A stretch of DNA of 64,000 nt from Dillenia suffruticosa (taxonomy: Eukaryota > Streptophyta > Magnoliopsida > Dilleniales > Dilleniaceae): assembly GCA_033439265.1 (NCBI GenBank), contig JAVTVX010000005.1, forward strand, positions 7,574,001 to 7,638,000. The letters are read 5' to 3'. Position numbers and translations under genes: made by a program. Below are positions 22,303 through 35,280 of this stretch, in pieces; the first letter of the stretch is position 1, and the number at the start of each line of letters is the position of its first letter. The notes under the pieces are model-generated. The model did not search any database, was not told the origin of the DNA, and saw nothing but the letters and a program-made list of their open reading frames with translations.

Positions 22303-23200
22303 GGTGTGCCTTCGGACTTTTAGATTGATTGGTTGGTGCTTGTTAGTTTTCTTTTCTAGAATTCAGATTAGGTTAGTGCAGTTTCTAAGAATTTTTTCAG
22401 GGTGTTTTTTTCCCCCCTTAACCCAATGTGTTTTCACCGAATGAGCTGAACAAAGACAATAAGTTCAGTCTTATTTGAGGTGCCGGGACATTTATATATT
22501 CTCACGTCTGACTTCATCAATGGATGACTTGCTATCATTTTTTGTTTATTTCCCGAAAATTTGATAGTTGTTATACAAAAATTGTTTATATGCAAGTTAA
22601 GCCTACAAGATGTGTTGAAAATGTGGTAAAAATCTGGAAGTTGCGGAATGCGGATCATTACTTATTCACATCTCCTACTTGGATCCATCTTGTCGTGCAG
22701 TAGATGATGGTTCCACCATACACCATTCTTATATTTTTTTGGTAACAAATACACTACTCTATGTGCAAATGCATGATGTTTGTTCTTTGCATTGCTGAAG
22801 CTATTTTATTTAATTTAAGAATTTTTTGTGGTAGGGGGTGATAACTTAAAGAGTATTTGTTTTTTCTCCTTTGTATGGTTGGATTAATGGAAATTTTTGA
22901 AGAACTTCTTTTTCATAATAACTTTTTCCATCTTTGAGCCCTTTTCAAGAATTTTCTGGGCCGCACGGGCCTTCCACCTCACGTAGGCCCTGTCTCAATT
23001 TGCCCATTTTCTTAAAACACTTCCTAGAATCGGCGCTCTTCAACGTCGGAAGCACCAGAATCGGCGAACTAGCATTCAGCATTAGCAACCAACACCATGT
23101 GAATCGGCAACAATAATATTTTTTTTTCCTCATATATACATAAGATGGACAAATGTCAATTTAACATTAGAACAATGAAACAGAAATACGAGGGCGTCAT
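22303..23200. other. PHD gene 3' flank
   Basis: Probable 3' UTR and intergenic DNA. A somewhat GC-richer patch at 22,955-23,110 has a 60-codon open frame without recognisable similarity. Confidence 0.5.
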
Positions 23201-23204
23201 AGCT

Positions 23205-23260
23205 TTTTTATATATACCAGGAAGGGTATACTGCGCTTGCGCGGTGTGAAGAAATTTATA
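23205..23260 (+). mobile_element. Helitron-end-like motif
   Basis: TATATACCAGGAAGGG is followed by CTGCGCTTGCGCGG, a short GC hairpin, then AT-rich DNA. The layout matches the end regions of plant Helitrons and resembles the better one at 30,602. It marks the switch from gene-bearing DNA to the repeat-rich part. The canonical 5' TC is not present here, so the exact border is uncertain. Confidence 0.35.
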
Positions 23261-23284
23261 TTTGGGTGATGTGCCCATTTATAA

Positions 23285-23321
<37 letters not shown>

Positions 23322-24797
23322 AAACGTTAATTTAGATTTAAATTTATAAATAATTGTTTACAATAAATAATTATAAAGATTTAAATATTTTTTAAAATAT
23401 TTATTATATTGATCAAATACTTTAATTTATAATTGAGCAAAATTTATGTACAGACTAAATATTAATTTATTTGGTCAACAATAAATTAAAAATTAAAAAT
23501 ATTTCAATATTTTAAAATTATGACTTAGAAAAACTATGAAAGATTTTTCATCAAATAATAAATACATGTAATATATTTTTTATATTTTTTTATAATCATA
23601 AAATTTTATAATAAAATTATCTTTTATTTTGCATAGATTATTATTTATTTAGTATTATTTAAAATATTTTTATAGTATAACAATATAAAAAAGTATCATA
23701 TTACAATATTATAATATTTTTTTCACGATGATACTATAGTATTATTATTATAAAAATGATAAAATTATGAAAAAAAATTACACCGAGTGGACCAAGGAGC
23801 GCTCGATTTAATCTTAATTTAAAAATATTTCTTTTAATTAGTATTTTTGTAAATAAAATATAAAATTTTATAGTATTTTAACATTCAAGTATTTATATAT
23901 ATGCACAAATATTTTGTTACGTACACATCTTCATAAATCATATCATTAAAAAGAATACATTATGTACGTTATCCGATTGTGTGATACGCTTTCTAATTAC
24001 TTTAGTTTTATAAAATTATTTTTTAAGTATATAAATAAATAAATTTATTTTTAAAAAAGAAAAGAAAAGAAAAAAAAATATAATAGAAATGAAGAAAGCG
24101 CTGACATGCATTTTGAAGTTTCACACTCAGGCTGTCTTCTTGAAAATTTATGTCATGTGTGTGGATTCCATTTCCAAAACCAGGTTCACTTACGGGGTAT
24201 AGTTGATGAGTTTTGCGGTGAGATTCACACCCATTACTTTTTCACGTGCTATTATTTTGTTTTGGGACTTTTGAAATCTAAAAAAAAAGTAAAATAAACA
24301 ACATTAATGAATGGAGCCTTAGTCGACGAAGGCTATTTCCTTCATCAACGAAGGTTCCAGTCTTCGTGGGGGTGCACCTCAGATTCAAAAGTAAACTTCT
24401 AAGATTTTACTATTTTATTTTTGTTCTTTTAGTTATATACATTTGCAGGAGTATATTGAAAATTGACTTCTTAAAACTAAGTGTAATAAAAATAATGTTT
24501 GTTGATGAAGGTTCTACGAAGGTTGGAATCTTCGTTCACAAAGGTTGGCTCCTTCAAATATCTTTTTTTTTTTCTTTGAATATCTATTTAAATTTTGTTA
24601 TATTTTTTATATTTATTTATTTATTTTTTATCAGTAATATTTTATTTTGATTTAAAAAGTAACGTATTCTATAAAAAACCAAAACAATAAAAATAAAAAA
24701 GAAAGCATAATAAAGCAAAGTAAAGACCTATGCTATACATTACATATCTTATACCATAGTAATACATTTATATATCATACCAAAAAATAATACACTT

Positions 24798-24837
<40 letters not shown>

Positions 24838-25600
24838 CAATTTAAAGACTTTCAATTTTTTAAAAAAAAAAAAAAATTTTCAACTTAACATAATAATAAA
24901 TGAATAGATAGGATTTAATCCAATATATTTTTTTAATGTTTTTAACCCGCTAATGTTTTTAACCCTTCTTGTAATAATATTTTATCAGTATAATTGAAAA
25001 CAGATTATTCTTATATGACTATCCTAACTATCTTTGAGATTTAAGGCTTAGTAAAATAAAGTTTTGAATTATATTTGCTATAAAAAAATGAGATCCAAAA
25101 CTGATTTAACATTAAATATCCTAAATTAAGTATAAAATTAAGTATAAAATTATAGAATTCGTTATTGACATTAAGTATAAAATTATAGAATTCGTTATTG
25201 ACATTTTTATAATTGTAATTTTTACAAATTGTATTTCTACTATACACATTATTTAACTATTTAAAAAGTGATTTAACATTAAATATCCTAAATTAAAATA
25301 AAAAATATCTGTAAATATTAATATCTGTGTAAAATTTTAAATATATAAATATTAAATTATAATTATAATATTTAATAATTTAAGTGTAAAAAAACTTATA
25401 TATATTAATATTTAATTAAAAGTTTGTAAAATCTTCAATATATAAAAAATAATTTAGTTATTTAAATACTTAATATATTTTTAGTACTTTAAGTTTAATA
25501 TTTGTGACAGAGTAGGACGGCTTTTATAATTAAAAGTAATTTAAAAAATTAAATATCAAAATTAACAGTTTATTCGAATCAAATATTAAATCCTAAACCA
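23261..25600. other. Very AT-rich repeat-derived region, no gene
   Basis: Contains a (TA)n run (23,288-23,319), a T run (about 24,799-24,831), a 38-bp tandem repeat (about 25,134-25,203, with AAAATTATAGAATTCGTTATTGAC twice) and two related patches rich in GAAGGTT/CTTCGT (24,316-24,372 and 24,498-24,560). No coding sequence is supported. Confidence 0.6.
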
Positions 25601-27149
25601 AATATTGTTTAACTCTAAAAAATGAGAATAATTCTGTACATGGCAGAACAACCTTGGTAGTTCTGTATTATGCAGAACTATCAAAGTAGTTCTATTAATT
25701 TTATTGCATATTTGTATTTTTTTAATCTAAAAATATTTGTAATGCCTTCCTCGATGATTTTTTTAATGTGCTAAATTTGTAAAATTGATTGTTCCAAAAA
25801 CAGAAAAAAAAGCTAATTCATATTACAAAAAAAAAAGATCTCAGAAAATGCTCCTCGGAAAGCCTAACCAACATCTTCTTTTTCTTTTTTTAAACTCATA
25901 AATAATAAAATTTTTAAAGTATAAAAATAGAAAAAAAGTTAATTATTTATATAATATAAAAAACAATAATTTGAGAGAGGGGGTGTGGCAGACGAGAGCC
26001 GTAGAACTTGAAGTTCTACAGTGCAGAACTTGATTCTTCTGTAGTGTAGAACAAGTTGCAGAACATGGTTGGTCATTCTGCGCTACAGAACAAGGAAGTT
26101 CTGGAAGTGAAACTTCAGTGCAGAAGATGGTTCTGTGCTGCAAAATTACGTAGTTCTGTTGGTTCTGTGGTTCTGCACAGTGCAGAACTTGGTTCTACAG
26201 TGCATTGTTCTTTTTTTTTTCTCTTTTTATTTTCATTTCTTTAAATTCGATCTAAATATTCTAAATTAAAACGAAATTTTTTTTGCATAATATTAATATA
26301 TGCGTAAAATCTAAAATATATAAAAAAATGCATGTTCTTAGGGGCTAAATTATAAAAAATATTTAAAATATTTCTAATGGCTTCATCGATGAATTAATTT
26401 TTTTTAGGGGCTAAATTATAATATTTTACGGTTCTGCACCACAAAACGTGTAGAACTTAGTTCTGCAGTGTAGAACTTAGTTCTGCAGTATAGAACTTTT
26501 TAACACTTTCAATTTTTTTTTTTTTACTTTTTAATTTAACACAATCTAACACATAAAATAAATTAATAAATTGATAGTTAAGATGTATTTTGATAATGTT
26601 TTTAACAATGGCATTGTTGTTGCACAAGAATGTTTTCTTTTTTTTTTTAATTTTTTCTACATTTGGTTGTTCCGTGGAGAACTTTTTTTAATAATGGCAT
26701 TGTTGTAATATTAGTTACTCTCTTTTTTATTTTTAATAATTTTTTATAACATCATTTTCTTTTTTTATTTTTTATTTCTCAAAATTTGTTTATAATGGTT
26801 TCCTTTGTAACTTTTTATATATTTTAATATAATGGTATTTTTGTAATATTGGTAACTCTTTTTTATTTTTTAATAATTTAAACTTTTAAATATTAAAAAT
26901 TCATAAATATTAATATTTAATTTAAAGTTTTCAAAATATTAAAATTTTAAAAGTTAATTTTAATATTTTAATATTTATATAATATTAAAAGTAATTTGAA
27001 AAAGTAAATATTAAAATTAACACTTCATCTGAGTCAAATATCAAATCTTAAATCAAATATTGTTTATCTTAAAAAAAGTAGAATAGTTCTGCAATTTGCA
27101 AAACTACCTTTGTATAGTTCTGTACTTCACATAACTACTTAGGTAAGAG

Positions 27150-27250
27150 ATAGGGAGAGAGCAAAAGAGGGAGGGGAAACGGGGAGAGAGAGAGTGGAGG
27201 GAGGTAGGGGGAGATGGGGAGAGAGAGAGGGGGAGACGGAGAGAGAAACT
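27150..27250. repeat. GA-rich purine tract
   Basis: A purine-rich stretch of repeated GGGAGAGAGAG-type units with interruptions, between two palindromic clusters. Confidence 0.8.
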
Positions 27251-28640
27251 GAATGTATACATTTAATGCATGCAATTAAATAAAAATCTTGTGTGTGGTT
27301 TCTTTTTTATAATATTATTAAAATATTAAATAATAAACTAAAACTATATCATTCAATAATTTAATTTAAGTAAACTTTTAGATATATCATATAAATTAAA
27401 ATTTTATAAGAATAAAAACATTTAAACATTTAAATATTTAAATATTAACATAATTGTGTAAATGTTATCATATAATTTAAATATTTGCATAATGGCATAC
27501 AGAACAATTTCAAAGTATGCAGAGCTACTTAATGCAAATGCAGAACATCTTCTTTTTTTTTTTTTTTTAATTTTTTATAAGGGCATGCAAAACTACTTAT
27601 TTGTTTATTTGTTTTGTCTTCACTATTGTTCCGAAAAAATTCAATTTCCATTTACAATCACAATGCATAAGAATAAATCTCCTCCTGATTTATTTGGCAA
27701 TAACTTTGTTCCATTTTCTAAAAAGTGTGCTTTATATAAATGGCTAACAATTTGTTTCAAACTTTCTTTCAGGGACTAACATGTAGAAAATTCGATTTTT
27801 TAATTGCTCCATTATCTTGATACACAAATTGCATTTTCATTTCTCGTAGAACATGTACCCCAACTTTGTTGGAAAAAGTGCTTGTACTCGGGTTTCGAAC
27901 ATGAGATGCATTTTGACATTTCTGCACTGTGCAGAAATCAGTTCTGTAGTGCAGAACTCAGTTCTGTAGTGCAGAACTCAGTTCTGTAGTGCAGAACTTA
28001 ATTTTGTAGTGTAGAATTTAGTTTTACAGAACTTTACTTTTGCAGTTTTGCAATACATGCGAACTTAGTTCCATCGAGTCCTGTATGTTCTGCAGTGCAG
28101 AACCACAGAACTACAAAGTTTTACACAACTCGGAAAACCAACGTTCTGCATTGCAAAACCACACTTTTGCAAAATCACGGTTCGGTTGTTCCGTGAAATA
28201 GTAGTTCTGTGATTGTAAAACCATTGAATAGTTGTTCTGCGAAATAGCAATCACAAAAATATTTTGATTTAATGTTATGATATTTGAAAAATTATAATTT
28301 TAAGAATACAAAGAAAAAATTATTTTGAAGATATTTTTATATTAAAAAAATATAGACACTAAAATTGATAGAACTATCTGCGAAATGTAGAACCACTAGG
28401 GCGGTTCTGCGAAATGCAGAACTACCCTTATAGTTTTGCATAGTGCAGAACCACCAAGTGCAGAACCACCAAGATGGTTTTACGAAGTGCAGAACCACGT
28501 GGGTTGTTCTGCGAAATACAGAACGACCCTTGTAGTTTTGCGAAGTGCAAAACCACGAGGGTGGTTCTGTGAATTGCAGAACTACCCTTGTAATTTTGCA
28601 AAGTACAGAACCACCAAAATGGTTCTGCACAATACAGAAC

Positions 28641-29200
28641 TACCCATGTAGTTCTGCACATCTACCAAGGTAGTTCTGCCAAGTGCAGAACCACCGAGAT
28701 AATTTAATATTTAACTTAATATTTTATAAAATTTTTAATTTTAATTTAATATTGCAAGTAATCATGCCTTCTCCCACTAGATCATTATCTTCTCAAATCC
28801 ATTCTTACCCACACTATATTCATACATGAGGATAGAGAAACATATCCCAAACAAAAGCTCTAGAACAAGAACATATTATTTATACAATGGTTATACGGAG
28901 TAGAGCTATTACAGAACTGACCTATTATAGAAAGAACTACCAGTAGAACTACCAAAATGCTATTGCAGAACTACAAGTACAGAACTACACACCAAGTGTA
29001 GAACTACGCCGTGCGAAGTGCAGAACCACCAAGATAGTTCTGCGAAGTGCAGAATTATCCATGTAGTTCTGCATATCTACCAAGGTAGTTCTGTCAAGTG
29101 CAGAACTACCAAGATAATTTAATATTCAACTTAATATTTTATAAAATTTTTAATTTTAATTTAATATTGCAAGTAATCATGCCTTCTCCCACGAGATCAT
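28641..29200. repeat. Direct repeat, about 145 bp copies offset by 415 bp
   Basis: 28,641-28,786 and about 29,056-29,200 match almost base for base, including GTAGTTCTGCA, CTACCAAGGTAGTTCTG and GCAAGTAATCATGCCTTCTC, with only a few differences. This is a recent segmental duplication inside the palindromic repeat region. Confidence 0.85.
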
Positions 29201-29206
29201 TTAATA

Positions 29207-30600
29207 TTCTAATTTTTCTACGAAAGAACTGACTGTAGTCCCGTGGTTTTGTGATTGCATTTCTGTGATTGCGAAATCATAGTTTTTTGATTGCCAAACC
29301 ACAATTTTATTAACCAACTCAAAAAACTGTATCAGAAAGTAAAAGGAAAAACTTTTCAAATAGATGAAGAACAAAATTTACAATAAATAACATAACCAAA
29401 CACAAAAACCTCAACCGAGCAAAACAATGAAATCCTACCAAGCACACTTCAATAACCGATTCAGTGACTTAAAAATAGTCATCAATTACGCTAAAAAAAA
29501 ATCCAACCAAAAGAACAAACTCAACATTGATATTTAAATCAACTATACTCATATATATATAAAATACATAAATCACATATACAGAAATACTAAATCGTAA
29601 ACGGTTCTTTACAATCAACAAGAAAACCGAATTTCCCAATATCACATACTTACAAACAAGAAAAAACAAACACAAGTTTTTATAAGATCACTTCCATATA
29701 CCATATCATCATCATAAACAACACCACTCTCTAGGAGATGAAAAAGAAAAAGAAAAAAAAAATCCTTCAGTAGTAAACATGAATAGTAGCAAAACAAACG
29801 TCAAGCAAAACAAATGCTTAGAAACACAGACCTTCAGAATAGATGAATCGCTATTATACAGTACAACCATCATCGTTAGGCATACCACCTTCCTCAACAG
29901 GAACAAAAAAAGTAACATTTTTAAATTAGAAATAAATACGAAGAGCAACAAGCAGAATAAAATAGAACAAAGTAAATGTTTAGAAATAAGAAAACTAACA
30001 CAAATCTTCACAACAGAGAGCAATCCATAATGAGCAACTGAACGTCTCCATTTGCCCCACTTAGAGAGTGAGAGTAAGTAAGAGACAGAGAGCGCAACTG
30101 CCCCTTTTTATAATGACTAACAATATCACACTACTCCATCAACACGGCAAATAAAATGAGAAGAGAAAGTCTAATCACATAGAAGACAATGAGTGCAAAA
30201 GGAATGGCCTCGTCTACTTTTTTTTTTCCCCAAAAGCAGAAAGATAGTTAAATTGACAGAAATACCCAAACTCCCAAATCATCACAGGAGGGAAGTAAAA
30301 AGTCCATTAAAAAAAAAACAAGGGCAAAAAAGTAAATTATTAAAGGGTTCTCCCAACCACTGCAGGCATGCCTTCTATGTAATCAATAACAAAATCTACC
30401 TCATTAATGTATCTGAAGGTGAAGATGAGCGGTGGTAGGAGGTTGTTGACTTATATGGTAAAAAAAATTTAAAAAAGATATTAAATGAAGACGAAGAAAA
30501 AAAAAACAGACCATGTCAGCTCTACCTCACAAACGAGCAATTGCATTCTGCCAATTGGAGGATGACGAAATCCAAATGGCAAGGGGTCTTTCACGCTTAT
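29207..30600. other. Repeat-derived DNA without genes, related to 62.0-62.4 kb
   Basis: No coding sequence is supported. The stretch about 29,660-30,100, ending GAACGTCTCCATTTGCCCCA and then a GAGAGTGAGAG tract, resembles 62,107-62,190 (GAACGTCCCCATTCGCCCCA), so both belong to one repeat family. Confidence 0.5.
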
Positions 30601-30601
30601 A

Positions 30602-30645
30602 TCTATACTAGGAGGAGAACACCACACGTTGCACGGTGTAGAGTA
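30602..30645 (+). mobile_element. Candidate Helitron 5' terminus
   Basis: An A is followed by TCTATACTAGGAGGAGAAC, then ACACC-ACACGTTGCAC-GGTGT, which can pair ACACC with GGTGT. Plant Helitrons begin with TC (often TCTATACTA...) and insert between A and T without duplicating the target. The matching 3' CTRR end was not located. Confidence 0.45.
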
Positions 30646-31899
30646 TTGATTTTGACTGTAAAATGAAGGTAGTTGCCCAGTGTGGTTTAGTGAAATTCGG
30701 ATTAGTTTTAGTTTTGGGACAAATATAATTTTTTTTTATCATACCGATGAAATGAAACCAAAAAAAAAAAAATTATGTTAATCTTTAGATATATGTTAAC
30801 TAAAAAAAAGTGTTCAAAATAGAACCAAACATATTTGTTCTTTTTTTGTGATCTTTTTTTTTTTGGTTTTGATTTTATAAAATTGTTCTGTGTTGTGGAG
30901 GACGAGAACCAAAACTTATAAATATGAACATCGGATTTAAAATTTAATAAGAATATATATATATATATATATTTAAATATTTAATCTAAATATGTAGATA
31001 TCTATTTAAAATTAAGTAAATTAAATATTAAAAAAATATATCAGGAAATAAAATATCTGTATAATGCTATATATAATGTTATGTTTAACAGCTATAATCG
31101 TGTTTGAGTTCTTGTGTGCATATATTTTTCTTAATTTTTGGGTCATTTTTTCTATATAGAAAGAGGGGTGAGAAAATGTGACTTATATTGTGTGCGGGGG
31201 TGGGTGCTATATACTTAAAATTATATATTTAATTTGTTAATTTATATTCTGATATAATTTTCAATGATAAAAGACTTTAATAGTCAATTTAAATAAAAAT
31301 ATCCATAATGTTGTTTTGGTGCATCATTTAATATTTTCAGATTTTTTATCAAAAATTTGATATTTTGTTCAAATAAATATGAAATATTGAAAAAAAATAA
31401 ATTTTAATATTAAAAAAATTGAATATAATGTGTTGTTGTGGCATGCAGTATTGCAGGCCTTGGTTGAGGAAACCATGTAATTTAGGCAGATAGCGAGTTT
31501 GTTTTAAAACGAATGAAGTTTCCAATCTTAATAATTTTTAAAGTTGTAATATTTTAATTTGAATAGGAAACTAAAGTTATATAATTTTTGCTTTTTTATA
31601 ATAATTGTTTCAAATTTGGTTTTTTTAAAACCTTTTTTATATTGTTGTTTAGATTATTTTTTGATTTTTTGCTAATCATAAAACTTGTTAATATATAAAT
31701 TTTAGCATTTACATTTTAATATATTAAATATTAATATTTTAGGTTTTAGAAGAAAACACAAGATATTTTAAATATTTAATTCTTATAATATTAATATTTT
31801 TTTTAGTCTTAACAATAGTCTGTAATATTAAATTGTAAACATAATATTAAACAAAAATTTAAAAACTGTTAAAACAAAAAAATGAATATTAAATTATCT

Positions 31900-34700
31900 T
31901 GATAGTTTTGTGGTTTATATGCAGAACCATCGTGTTTCTATGATTGGTGGAACTGTCGTGGTTCTGTAGTTGGCAGAACCTTCACGTGGTTCTGCAGTTG
32001 GTAGTACGTTCACGCGGTTTGCAGAATGGCACGCAATGGAGTAGGTTAGTCGCAATAAATGCTAGGAAAGAGACTTATGTAAAAGAAATGAGTTTTTTGA
32101 ACTTTATTGATATCTACCACGATACGGCTTTTTGGTTTGTTTGGCCTGTTGTGTTTTCTTTTTGTTTACTTCGTTTCGCCACATTAAATCTTTCTAGTTT
32201 TGTCACCATGTTTTCACTTGTTGGATGTTCCACCATAGGCCTTCTTTATCATATTAGATTTTTTTTTGAGACATTTAATGGACGTTTTTTTATCCATTTT
32301 ATTTTTCGTGAATGGTCCAGTGCCTGCCTATTGCATTTGTTTCTTTGACTTGCAACGCATTCACTAGTTCTAGTACGATAGATTCATTTACAAGTTTGTG
32401 CTGATTCGTGTTCCATAGAATTCATGACGTAGGTGTGATTTTTATTAGTTATAAAATAATCATGATAAATTGAGGGTTGTAGACGCTATAACCTATATTG
32501 TTATTGAAGTTGGTGATCACCTTGCTGGACATTTTACTGAGCTGCTCAAGTTGGCCGTAATAAGCATGAATAAGTTTCATGTAGGTGTGACTTGAGGTAA
32601 CTGAATGACTCACGATGCATTTCAAAATCGATCGGGAATGATTTGCATTATGCCTGCTATCTTAAAAAAAAAATCAAACAATAACCGTGACTCAAATAAA
32701 AAAACAAAACATAACACAATGGAAAAATATATGTACAGAATCATATTGGAAATTTTGTGGTGGAAAACTGTTGGTGTTACAGATCTTTAAACTTCCATTT
32801 ATCTATATCATTTGTAAATACTTTTAGGATGTATCAAAGTGAAGTTCTCTGATATAAATGTGGTGCTATTGGTATGAATAAGAGGTTTACTATTATCTGG
32901 ATAGAAAACACCATCATCTTGATGGAGAAAGACGTCGTTCGGCATAGCAGAACGATATGGTTCTGCTATGTGCAGAACCGTCGTTTTGTATAACAGAATC
33001 ATGTAGTTTTGCATTTTATAGTTATGCTATGTCCAGAACTTGTAGAAAATTGTGTAATTTGAATCCTTATACAATTTAAAATAAAAAAAATATTTATAGG
33101 TTTATTGAAATAAAAATATTAATAATATTTTCTTCGTTTATCATTTAATATTTTCACATTTTATGTCTGAGTTCTGTTGTGTGTAGAATCATGTTGGCTT
33201 GCTATGTGGAACTATACGGTTCTGTTAGGTAGTTTTGGACTGGAATGCTGCTTTACAAGACTTTGCAAAGGTATTGAAAAAGAATAATTAAAAAGTAGTT
33301 TTCATTCATCATTAATATTTTTAGATTGTATGTTACAATTTAATATTTTGTTTAAATAAATATCAAAATAATTTAATTTTATTATTCAAAAAATTTGGAT
33401 ATTCAAATAATAAGGCGGTATACATATTTTATTTTATTTAATATGTTAGATGGTTGGATGCAGTGTGGAGTTATACGATTTATATAATCATTTCATATAA
33501 GGTATTCTAGATTTCAACAGTATTGATAATAATTTTTAAAAAAATTATTTTTTATTAGAGTAAAAATAGTTAGATATTTAAGGAGGGGTCCTGCTAGGTA
33601 GCAGAACAAGTGGTCACGTTATGTAGCAGAACTAGGTGGCAAAACATGGGGTTTTACTATGTTGTAGAACAGGTGGTTGTCGTTCTGCTAAGGTGCAGAA
33701 CCACGTGGTTGCGCTATGTAGCAGAATCGACAGATTTGTTTATTTTGTTAAAAAAAATTTATAAGAGTAAAAATAATTAAATATTTAATGTAAATACACA
33801 CATATTTATTTAATAGAGTGTAAATTATATATGAAATTAAGTATATGTGGAAAAAATGTATTTACGTAATGTTATATTCAGAGGATATAATTGTTTTTGG
33901 CTATTTTTATGTATTTTTGTTGTAGGTTGTAATTCTGTGATTGGGAGAGCCGGGACGTGGATAGTTGTATGTAGAACCATTGTGTCTCTGTGTTTGGTAG
34001 AACTGTCATGGTTCCGCTGTTGGCAGCAGTGGGTCCTGTGAAGGGAAGCACCCATATGTTTGTGGAATGAGTTGTCGTATTTTTCAAATCATAGTCTTTT
34101 TTTGTTATATTTTTCATGTTATGTTTTATCTAAATTCTAAATAATTATCTAACATCTAGCGTCATAAATGAAAATGGAAAAATAATTGGATAATATCAAT
34201 TTTTGTGTAAAAATTGAATTATATAAATATGAATAATTTGCAAGGGAAATATTTGATAATATTAATTTGAGAAGATATAAAATCCAAAAACTGAAGATTG
34301 TATTTAGAATTAAAAATTGCAAAAAATTGAAAGAAGTCTTCCTGATAGGATGCTATGGATGCAAATCCAATAACGAGGGCTTAGGAGAATAAAGTAGGTC
34401 GGCCGTAATAAATGCTTGCAATAAATGGTAAGAAAGAGAGTTACGCAAAGGGAGTGAGTTTTGTGAAGTTTTTGATATTTCTTGGGATACGCCCTTTTGT
34501 TTTCTTCGGTTTGTTTTCTTTTCTTCTTCGTTGCTTTGTTTTACCTGTATCCTTTTGGTATTCCTTTATTGTATTCCTTTCGGAGCGTATTCCTTTGTTT
34601 GCTGGATTTGTTTTTTTGTTCACATGGTATCTCTTGTTTTGCTTATTTCTTTTGTTTGTTTCACTCTTTGTTTGTGCAGAGCAGAGGATAGGGCGGAGAA
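31900..34700. repeat. Palindromic repeat clusters and two diverged copies of one module
   Basis: GCAGAAC/GTTCTGC blocks occur at about 31,900-32,030, 32,936-33,050, 33,170-33,240, 33,590-33,730 and 33,950-34,025. After the first and last of these, a related module repeats. Its AATAAATGCT-AGAAAGAG-TTA-G-AA-G core, then TTGATAT-T, a CGATACG/GGATACG block and a T-rich stretch, appear at about 32,050-32,340 and again at about 34,390-34,680. The long T-rich frames in these modules are composition effects. Confidence 0.6.
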
Positions 34701-34744
34701 ACAATATTTTTAAAAGAACGGTTGTAAAAACAAGTATCAAGTAA

Positions 34745-35160
34745 GTATCATTAGGTTAATGCGGCACATGGAGTGTTATTGTTTGGGTGCCTTCTTTACA
34801 GAGTTTAACATTTGAGAAAAATAATAAGGGAGGCAAAAAATGGATAAATGGATGTCGGAATTTACTAAATTTGTTGAGTTAATGTATTGGTATCTATTTT
34901 GTTGCTTTGTTCTGTTTGTTGGATACAGTGATTGTTTTTCCTACTATAAAGTATATTGGAAGGAAACAGTACAAATGCATAAAGTATGTAACCGGGACCA
35001 TTATTGAGGTTATTGAGTTTCATTGATTGTTTTTTTGTTTTTTTTCCCTTTGGTTTTTTTGCACTACGGAGCAAAAATTTTTATTGAGGAGGAAGACAGT
35101 AGGGTCCGAGGGAAGTACTGTCATTTGAGTTGTTTTTTATAGAATTAATATATTACGATT
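34745..35160. other. Leader region of the transposase-like gene
   Basis: AT-rich sequence with no clear motif; probably the promoter and leader of the following gene. Confidence 0.35.
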
Positions 35161-35280
35161 TTTATAATGCGTGTTGGTATTTTTGATCATGTGGTTTGTT
35201 TTGTTGTTAGAAATTTGATAGAAGAGTTAAAAAGTTTAGGTTTAGTTTCAGGGATAGTGCAGGCTAATTGTTGCGGTAGA

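Larger units (their letters stand above)
25640..29206. repeat. Palindromic GTTCTGC/GCAGAAC repeat clusters, left group
   Basis: Clusters at about 25,640-25,700, 25,985-26,205, 26,425-26,495, 27,085-27,140, 27,925-28,245, 28,375-28,700 and 28,910-29,120 are made of alternating GTTCTGC and GCAGAAC blocks separated by 3-12 bases (for example GTTCTGCGAAATGCAGAAC near 28,402). Each pair is self-complementary and could fold into a short hairpin. AT-rich DNA without genes separates the clusters. Units are too diverged to be a simple microsatellite. They look like a minisatellite spread with mobile elements. Confidence 0.85.

Noticed and set aside
34412..34744. 110-codon Phe/Leu-rich frame
   Set aside because: T-rich composition effect in a repeated module also present at 32.0-32.3 kb without a conserved frame.
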